Source: Pyricularia pennisetigena (taxonomy: Eukaryota; Ascomycota; Sordariomycetes; Magnaporthales; Pyriculariaceae). Taken from it: a DNA stretch of 64,000 nt. Below the pieces are notes generated by a model, which worked only from the letters and a program-made list of their open reading frames with translations, made no database searches and was not told the origin of the DNA. Position 1 is the stretch's first letter. The number at the start of each line of letters is the position of its first letter. The position numbers and the translations under genes are program-made. The stretch is taken from assembly GCF_004337985.1 (NCBI RefSeq), contig NW_021940918.1:4046927-4110926 (forward strand), written 5' to 3'. This document shows positions 57,370-64,000 of the stretch, piece after piece.

Positions 57370-57785
57370 CAATCCGCCATGGTAGATAGACCCAGGCGAG
57401 AGATTATTCAAGATAATCCTATTGGAAAGGGTCCGCGTCTCGTTCAATTCGATTCCCGAAGATAAAAAGGCCCACGGAATGCGGACGCAGGACAATTTGA
57501 CAAGGGATAGCAAATGCTCCGTTAAACGTGCTCCTCAATTGACACGCAAGAACTCCGGGAAGTCATTCGCGGCTTTCTGAGAACGGCGCAAAACCTTACC
57601 GCTGGCGACCTGCTATCTGATATGAAAGGTCGCGGTATTCTTTGAGGCCTTCTACGACTTGAACTCTCGCTCCCGACCATTTCGCCTTCAACCGTGCCGA
57701 GCCTTTCCTGCATACAGCCGTCGCCGATGATCCAGCCGATGCCCTGATCTGGGATCAAGTCTACCGCGCCGTTATCAAGTCCGCC
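57370..57785 (+). pseudogene. Broken duplicate of the FunK1 5' end
   Basis: CCGCCATGGTAGATAGACCC at 57375 parallels CCGCCATGACAGATCGATCT at 57781. Both are followed by REII/SEII and DNPIG. The copy hits a stop after about 28 codons. Its end (57695-57785, GATGCCCTGATCTGGGATCA) matches 58130-58225 of the intact gene. The central part is shortened. A tandem partial duplication immediately upstream of the kinase. Confidence 0.75.
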
Positions 57786-60387
57786 ATGACAGATCGATCT
57801 CGGTCAGAGATCATTAGGGATAACCCTATCGGAAATGGCCTTGCTGCCTTTCACGCATCATTCTATTCGATTTGCGACGAGAAGGAGGTGCCGCGCACCC
57901 CTGACGCGGTGGGCCAACTTGACCAAGAAGGTAGAACGACCTGCCGGCCTCGCTTTAGTACGCCCCTCTAACCTTGACTCAGATCTCCAAACCATTGTCC
58001 TCCTCCTTTTTTCGACGCTACAGATCCTTCCCGCCTCTCGTCTGCTCCGCTCCGGCGGTACAGGCAAAAACGTCCTCGGCGACATTGCAAGACTCAATTC
58101 GGCCGTTGCTTCCGACGACTTCGACCTCGACCGTATCAAGCCCCTCCTGCGTGCAGCCCTTGCCGATGATCCAAACGATGCCCTGATCTGGGATCAAGTC
58201 TACCGGGTCGTCGCCAAGTCCACCCCTCCTCCCCGCCTGGTGCCACCTGTACTATCTTCCTTCCAGCAAACCCCATGGCTACACAACACTGGCAGTTTCG
58301 CCAACTCCTCGGAATACCGTCAAGATGTGGATAGGGTTCTTAGGTCGGAGCTTGGTCCGCTCTATGTTGGGCTTCCTGGCGCCCGCGACGTTTTTTTCGG
58401 CCGCGTGGCAGGCCTACATGCAGCTTCTGAGGCCGTCTTGAAGAAGTGCACTGAAGGCGACAATCCACTTTTTGGCAGCGAAGGGTGGCGCGGATGGCCG
58501 TCAGATGCAAAGGAAAGCGACGTACTGGCCTGGTTTGACGATATAATCCCAAAGTTGGACGNNNNNNNNNNNNNNNNNNNNNNNNNNNNNNNNNNNNNNN
58601 NNNNNNNNNNNNNNNNNNNNNNNNNNNNNNNNNNNNNNNNNNNNNNNNNNNNNNNNNNNNNNNNNNNNNNNNNNNNNNNNNNNNNNNNNNNNNNNNNNNN
58701 NNNNNNNNNNNNNNNNNNNNNNNNNNNNNNNNNNNNNNNNNNNNNATTTGCAGAGACCTATAGGCCGACCCCAACACGTCGACGAAGACCACTGGCACAG
58801 CCTAATAAGCCGATTCAGGGTTCAACAGGAGAGCGGAAGCTGGACATCGGCTTGGTCGACAACCCCGAGGCCGGAAAAGATTCAAAATATCACTGGTCGC
58901 ATATCCTTGTGCCTGGAGAGCTCAAGAGCAACCGCTCTGCTGACAAAGCCTCAAAGGCATGGCTTGATCTGGGGAGGTACGCGAGAGAAGTCCTCGCAGC
59001 CCAAGACACCCGGCGATTTGTTTTGGGCTTCACTCTCTGCGGACCTCTCATGAGGTTATGGGAGTTTGATCGGCTAGGCGGGATCGCATCCGAAAAGTTC
59101 GACATCAACGAAGATGGGCTGGGGTTTGTTACCACGATTCTTGGCTTTCTGTGGATGAGCGAGGAGGAGCTTGGCTTCGATCCTACCGTGGTCACGGCAG
59201 AGGGCCAGCGGTTCATTGTGATCGAGCGGGACGGCCGGACAGAGCGTCTCATCATTGACGAGCTGATGACGCGTGTCCCTTGCGTCGCCGGCCGCGCGAC
59301 AACTTGCTGGAGAGCGCACCGCGAAGAAGACCCAAAGACAAAACTGGTAATCAAGGACTCATGGCAGTATACGGAGCGCGAGGATGAAGGGGACCTGCTC
59401 CAAGAGGCAACCGAGAAGGGTGTGGTCAACGTAGCCCGATACTACCACCACGAGACTGTTCAAGTCCATGGCACGGATGACGATATTCGGAGCAACGTTC
59501 GCGGAGGACTGGACATTACAGCAGCTACGAATTATCGGCCGGAACGCTCGATGCCGCTTCCGAACACAATCGTGTCTGGTGCTTCGCGGAGAGGCCGCAG
59601 CAGTAGCGGCACTGCTGGCAAGAAGCGATCATCTAGCCGAATTGGCGCCACTCTCCCCCCCAGCAAACGATCCTGTTCGGCACCCCCAACCAAGGTTAGC
59701 GGCGACGGATTATCGAACCGTGTGCACCGACGTGTCATCCTCCGTGACTATGGAAATCCCATTTACAAGGCAAGCTCTCGGTCGGCTCTCCTTGCCGCGC
59801 TCGAGGGTTGCATCCAGGGACACGAGTCCTTGCTCAAGGCTGGATTCCTTCATCGGGACATTTCCATCAACAATCTGATAATCAACGAGGATGACAACCT
59901 CTGCTGGCCCTCCTTTTTGATCGATCTCGACCTCGCCGTACGAGAGACACGAGAGGGCGCCTCTGGAGCAAAGGGCAAGACAGGCACGCGGGCGTTCATG
60001 GCAATTGGGGCGCTTCTAGGCGAGCAGCACTCATTCATGCACGACCTTGAGTCGTTCTTCTGGGTGCTGTTTTGGATATGCATTCACTACGAAGGGTCAG
60101 ATGAGGGCAGAGTCATTCCTGAGTTTGACCAGTGGAATTACATCAGCATGGAATTGTTGGCAAAGGAGAAAAAGGGACAAGTGTCTCATGAACAGGATTT
60201 TATTAAATCCGCAGAGGATAATTTTACGTCACACTACCAGCCATTGATACCTTGGGTTAACCGACTACGGAAAGCAGTATTTCCGAATGGTGGGAGATGG
60301 GAAACAGAGGAGATAGGATTGTATGCTCAGATGAGAGGAATTATCGAGGAAGCCCGCAAAGATTCAAAGGTGTCGGCAGAGAGATAG
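57786..60387 (+). CDS. FunK1-type protein kinase, two exons, interrupted by an assembly gap
   Basis: Exon 1 is 57786-57930 (start MTDRSRSEIIRDNPIG). The intron is 57931-57982, with GTAGAA, CTAAC and CTCAG. Exon 2 is 57983-60387. The frame is 849 codons including 61-62 unknown residues from 184 N. N-terminal helical FunK1 regions come before and after the gap (KDSKYHWSHILVPGELKSN, GFTLCGPLMRLWEFDR). The kinase part has HRDISINNLII as catalytic loop and LIDLDLAV in place of DFG, then KGKTGTRAFMAI and FWVLFWICIHY, as usual for FunK1. FunK1 is a fungus-specific expanded kinase family of mostly unknown targets. The gap preserves the frame, but its true length is not guaranteed. Confidence 0.85.
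58562..58745. other. Assembly gap (184 N)
   Basis: A run of N within the FunK1 coding region. Confidence 1.
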
Positions 60388-60462
60388 CCTTAGGGTAAAA
60401 CTCTGCTTTTATCTAATTTCTAAGCTAATATGCTCGTTTTCTTTACTAGAAAATTAAATACC

Positions 60463-60678
60463 TGTCACGGCCGGGCGTACATTGGAGAACCTCAGTGTAT
60501 TAGGCACTATTAACGAAGATTCTAAACTGAAGAGAAGAGAGAAACCACGATCAACGACGCGCTGGAGAGACGCGTTTAAATCCGGGGCTAGTGGACCCTT
60601 TGCACGACCCCAGGCTTCGCGTGGCTGGTGGAGTGCAGTGGTGATTCTCGGGGTAGGTCTGGGGGCCTGATCCTCACA
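60463..60678 (-). repeat. LTR (3' LTR of a gypsy-type remnant), 216 bp
   Basis: On the minus strand it reads TGTGAGGATC...GCCGTGACA, directly preceded by the polypurine tract GAGGGGGGTAA. That places it as the 3' LTR of the adjacent minus-strand retrotransposon fragment. Confidence 0.8.
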
Positions 60679-61205
60679 TTACCCCCCTCTAAGGCCTGAT
60701 CGACGCAGGCGATCAGAGTCTTCACCTTTTTACGCGTGTCTTCCGGGGCCTTCCCTCGTTTTCGTGTCTTTTTTGCATCGTGCTCAGCGACATTATCCTC
60801 GGGTCCGTCATCAGCGAAAGCATCCTCTGCTGCGCTCCTAATCCATTGTTGCAGGTTTACAGGAGGTCCTGCTGCGTCTGGATATTCCCTGTGAAAGGTT
60901 TCCAGCAGTACTGGTGAATTTTTCAAGTCGCGGGCCTCATACCATGTCTCTTTGATAATTATCCATTTTAAACCCAGGTATACAAATGCTATGTTTGGGT
61001 TTATCGAAAGGTGCGATAGTGGCTATCGTGAATGGATCGTGGGGAAGTTCGTAAGTTAGATCCCTCAATCTGTCCTGTATGTTGTCGACGTTTGTCATGG
61101 CTGCCTTCAGGACGGCTGCTTCTTCGGCGGCACCCCAAGCATAGCTCAAGATCGCATACTGGATTGTGTCTTTCACATCGGTCCCCCTGAAAAAGATATG
61201 ACAAT
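60679..61205 (-). mobile_element. Ty3/gypsy retrotransposon remnant with chromodomain-like end
   Basis: The minus frame just upstream of the 3' LTR reads KETWYEARDLKNSPVLLETF followed by HREYPDAAGPPVNLQQWI. It resembles the end of the integrase chromodomain (W-Y/E...LKN/FKNSP..L..FH..P..PGPP) of fungal gypsy elements, then an acidic tail ending near the polypurine tract. Reverse transcriptase, RNase H and integrase cores are absent; upstream frame content to about 61205 is not recognisable. It is cut off where the pogo-type transposase begins. Not autonomous. Confidence 0.6.
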
Positions 61206-61208
61206 CGT

Positions 61209-62264
61209 TTATTCCAAATACCCAACCTTTAACTCCTGAAAAGCGTTTATTAGTTCTCGACGGCCACGGATCACACGTCACCGACGAGTTTATGCTTATT
61301 TGCCTCCAAAATAATATTCAGCTTTTATATTTACCTCCTCATTCGTCGCACGTTCTTCAACCGTTGGATTTATCGGTTTTTGGGCCGTTAAAGGAAGCTT
61401 ATCGACGTCAACTGGGATTTGTAAACCAGTTTTGCTGTTCAACGGTTGTTGGGAAACGAAACTTTCTACTTTGCTATCGAAAAGCCAGATCAAAAGCATT
61501 TATAGCAAAAACCATTCAATCTGGTTGGCGTACGACGGGGTTATGGCCGGTGAACTTGGCAAAACCACTTTTAAACCCTTTTTTATTAGAAAATAGCAAC
61601 GCCAACGTCGAAAAAGGTAAAAATAATGGCTTCCAAAGGGATAAAACACCGGAAAATCCAACCCAAAAAATTAACGACTGTCACGGCCAGGCATACATTG
61701 GAGAACCTCAGTGTATTAGGCGCTATTAACGAAAATTCTAAACTGAAGAGAAGAGAGAAATTACAATCAACGACGCGCTGGAGAGACGCGCTTAAATCCG
61801 GAGTTAGTGGACCCCTTGTCCGATCCCTGGCTCGGCGTGGAGCCGAGTCGTGATTCTGAGGGCAGGTCTGGGGGCCGGACCCAAACAACGACCAATCTTT
61901 ACTTATTTGGAAAACCCCTAAAACGACCCGAGATATTCGACTTCAACTACAGGAAATTTCCCGGTCCGAAAAAAGTAACGCCACTTCACGGCTTTTGTTT
62001 GCAAAAGTCCAAAAAAGCTTCGAAACCAAGGATATCTTATTGGCTGAAGCTCAGCAAAAAATCAGTTTGTTAAAAGCAAAATTGGAGGCGGTACGGCCGG
62101 TCAAAAGGAAAAGGGTAATTCCGGATCCCAACGAGCTTTTGGTCAGCAAAAAAAACGTTTATGAAGCACAGGAAAATAATAGGGACTGTTTAGAGGATTT
62201 GAACGATGGAGAAGAGGTTAGCGAACCGGGAGAGCCTGACAATGATTGTATTATTGTGCGTTGA
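61209..62264 (+). mobile_element. pogo/Fot1-type DNA transposon fragment, split by a solo LTR
   Basis: The plus frame starting near PLTPEKRLLVLDGHGSH contains part of the DDE catalytic fold, then LLYLPPHSSHVLQPLDLSVF and SGWRTTGLWPVN, diagnostic for pogo/Fot1 transposases. It is interrupted at 61679 by an LTR and resumes after it with the C-terminal helical part (LLFAKVQKSFETKD, ISLLKAKLEAVRPVKRKRV) and a stop near 62263. The N-terminal DNA-binding half and the first catalytic Asp are lost at the junction with the gypsy remnant. Dead copy. Confidence 0.8.
61679..61887 (-). repeat. Solo LTR, 209 bp, with 5-bp target-site duplication ACGAC
   Basis: Plus-strand edges are TGTCACGG and CCAAACA. 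ACGAC flanks both sides (61674-61678 and 61888-61892). It lies inside the transposase coding region. Same family as 60463-60678 and 53418-53635. Confidence 0.85.
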
Positions 62265-62394
62265 TAGGTTTACATTTAAATCGGTTTATAAAAGGGGTAT
62301 TTCGTCGTTACATTTTTCAAGGGGGCCGGACTTTAGGGGGGTCGGAGATGTGGAGCCCAACGTTATATGCGGGCTTTTTAGGCCATAATAATTT

Positions 62395-63525
62395 TGGTTA
62401 GAATTGCGCATAAATAATATTGCGACAAAAGGACTTATTATGGAAACCCGGGATTTCACGGGCAGCATCCTCGAGTTCGTCGATGCGGTCTTGGATATAG
62501 CGCCTTTGCAACGGATTTTGGAGAAAAGCTCCGTTTCCGCCCGCCAGACTAAGAGCAAAAGTCTCAATTGTTGCAACGGGAACTTGAGATTAGTTAACGT
62601 TTCATTCACATATCCAGGGTTGGATAAACCAGTTATCAATGGGTTGGATGTAATATTTCGGCCAGCTACCAAAGTCGCAGTTATGGGGCCGAGCGGAGCT
62701 GGAAAAACGACTTTATTAAAGCTCTTAATGCGGCATTTGTCGCCTAGTAACGGCTTTATCTTGGTCGACGGTCAAAATATTCAAAACATGGACAAGACTT
62801 CGTAAGTTTTACCTTATATTTAAAGCTCGTGTTACAAATATCAACTTTGATCGCTGACTCCAACTCAACACCATTCTTTTAACAAAGGTTTCACAAACAT
62901 GTTGGTATAATGCCGCAAATACCTTATATATTCAACACTACAATAATGGAAAATATCATGGTCGGGAACGCAAGTGCCACGATCGAGGAGGTGTACGAGG
63001 CTTGCCGAAATGCCACAATTCACGACTCTATTATGGCTCGACCTGACGGATATAAAACCGAAATAGGGGAGCAAGGGGGGTAAGTTACATTGCACTTTAT
63101 TAACGGCCTATTTAACGTCGCTAACTCGACTTTTTATTATAACCCTTACAGATCACTTTCTGGCGGTGAAAAGCAGCGCATCGAGTTAGCCCGTCTATTT
63201 TTAAAGCGGCCCAAAATTGCTTTATTAGATGAGCCAACAGCCAACCTTGACGAAAAAACTGAAACTCAAGTGCTGTGCAACTTGTTTAGTCAGTTTAGCA
63301 ATGCTACAATTATCATGGTTACGTAGGTGCTTTCTTTCCTTTTTCAACCGTAAACTTGTAGCAGTCGTGACCAAGTTGCTAACATTTACTCTGCAAAGCC
63401 ATAATACCAAGCTCGCCAACCTGTTCGACAAAGTTTTATTTGTCGATGGAGGCGCTGTAACGGACCAACAAACAGGACTAAAGCTCACTATGGCTGATCC
63501 TAGCGTGGAAGATGAGAAAAGTTAA
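62395..63525 (+). pseudogene. ABC transporter nucleotide-binding domain, 5'-truncated
   Basis: Exons: about 62404-62801, 62888-63079, 63152-63322 and 63399-63525, with GTAAGT, GTAAGT and GTAGGT donors and consistent phases. It encodes the end of a transmembrane-domain linker, then Walker A GPSGAGKTT, a Q-loop region (VGIMPQIPYIFN), the signature [14 protein letters not shown], Walker [12 protein letters not shown] and the H-loop (THNTKL, across the last intron). This is an exporter-type (ABCB/HMT-like) ATPase domain. The membrane domain that should precede it is missing. The sequence just upstream is the 3' side of the pogo element, and no ATG starts the frame before 62440. The remaining exons look undamaged, so the truncation is recent. 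Confidence 0.8.
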
Positions 63526-63684
63526 AGCAAGAAACCTCATCTAGAGTCAGATAGACAAAAACGCTTTCGCATAAAGGTTCCTTCACCAGAACTTACAAAG
63601 TCTAGTTCGTGTCACGAAAGCGATCCCAAAGAGACAAGGCTACAATATAGGGGCGATTCTATTCGAAGATCTAAAGCTAAGTGT
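63526..63684. other. Short intergenic stretch
   Basis: No feature seen. Confidence 0.4.
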
Positions 63685-63822
63685 AAAGGAAGAAGAAAGG
63701 CACGCAGTGCCAATCGCGTACACGCGCCTAAGCGAGCAAATAACAAACTCACCCTGGCGCCTTGTCACGTGAGGTGGAGCTAGTCACGGTTGGCAGTCGC
63801 CCAGGCACGCCACTCCGTAACA
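63685..63822 (-). repeat. LTR-like dispersed repeat, copy 2 (partner 11873-12010)
   Basis: Minus strand starts TGTTACGGAGTGGCGTGCC at 63822 and matches copy 1 for about 138 bases. Confidence 0.75.
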
Positions 63823-63874
63823 TGGGTGCACCCGCATAGGAATTAATGCTAGCTGGTATCCCGAACAAAAATGA

Positions 63875-64000
63875 AAAATATTATCCTCAATTGACTCTGC
63901 CATTCAAACCTTACCCGCTACAGTGAATGAGGCGTATGAGGAGATTTTCAGCCGATCTAGCGATCCAACAAAAGCCAGGAAAGCTATTCTCATCCTCCTC
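63875..64000 (+). CDS. NACHT-ankyrin type protein, fragment at window edge
   Basis: The plus frame TLPATVNEAYEEIFSRSSD followed by KARKAILIL matches the segment just after the NACHT domain in fungal NACHT-ankyrin proteins, where PxTVxxAYExIL precedes a winged-helix-like region. It is open to the end of the window. A stop (TGA) lies just upstream at about 63872, so either an exon begins here or the gene is 5'-truncated. It lies 53 bases from the LTR-like repeat. Confidence 0.55.

Noticed and set aside
60937..61281. 114-codon minus frame as a separate gene
   Set aside because: It overlaps the pogo transposase on the other strand and the gypsy remnant. Composition and position fit transposon debris.
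1..64000. tRNA, rRNA, CRISPR arrays and bacterial-type operons
   Set aside because: None recognised by eye. Spliced fungal genes throughout make CRISPR and operons implausible, and a covariance-model search was not possible.

Overview
The window looks like an accessory, repeat-rich segment of a filamentous ascomycete (Pezizomycotina) genome. Short introns of about 50-110 nt with GTAAGT-type donors, CTAAC branch sites and CAG/AAG acceptors recur throughout. The protein families are characteristic of these fungi: DUF7580, FunK1, BTB, Zn(II)2Cys6, 3CxxC, SMP, MADS-like, BAH, ferric reductase, ankyrin/DYW deaminase and DUF6606. No ribosomal RNA, tRNA, CRISPR array or bacterial operon was seen. 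Exon structures were worked out by eye from frame continuity and splice signals; none has transcript support.

0-12.9 kb is mostly gene debris. It holds two broken copies of a DUF6606/DUF3638-type giant gene (1-865 and about 12.0-12.9 kb), an RBR ubiquitin-ligase pseudogene (5.8-7.1 kb), a two-exon SMP protein (8.0-8.3 kb), ankyrin and TPR relics of NLR-type genes (8.7-9.2, 10.7 and 11.1-11.4 kb) and a BTB gene with a damaged intron (9.6-10.7 kb).

13.1-18.3 kb is a minus-strand block of nuclear regulators: a 989-residue protein joining a coiled coil, a JmjC domain and a SET domain; a Cys-rich coiled-coil protein; and a Zn(II)2Cys6 protein. 19.7-25.1 kb holds a head-to-head pair, a four-exon DUF7580 gene and a large C2H2-TPR-C2H2 gene.

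25.7-34.0 kb holds a dynamin relic, a MADS-like gene, and one open spliced frame that runs from a ferric reductase straight into a Helitron-type PIF1 helicase. A CENP-B/pogo DNA-binding relic follows. 34.4-45.6 kb holds a conserved fungal protein, a 3CxxC zinc protein, a divergent protein-kinase/partner pair, and a BAH gene with a one-base homopolymer frameshift.

47-54 kb is sparse: a degenerate coding stretch, a C2H2 gene, transcription-factor-like exons, a coiled-coil protein and LTR remnants. 54-60.4 kb holds an ankyrin/DYW-deaminase gene and a FunK1 kinase, which carries a 184-base assembly gap and a broken upstream duplicate. 60.4-64 kb is nested transposon debris: a gypsy 3' end, a pogo/Fot1 transposase split by a solo LTR with a target duplication, a 5'-truncated ABC transporter and the edge of a NACHT gene.

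The common theme is signalling and chromatin genes mixed with transposons and with many members caught in decay. The two strongest candidates for something undescribed are the JmjC-SET fusion and the ferric-reductase/helicase fusion.
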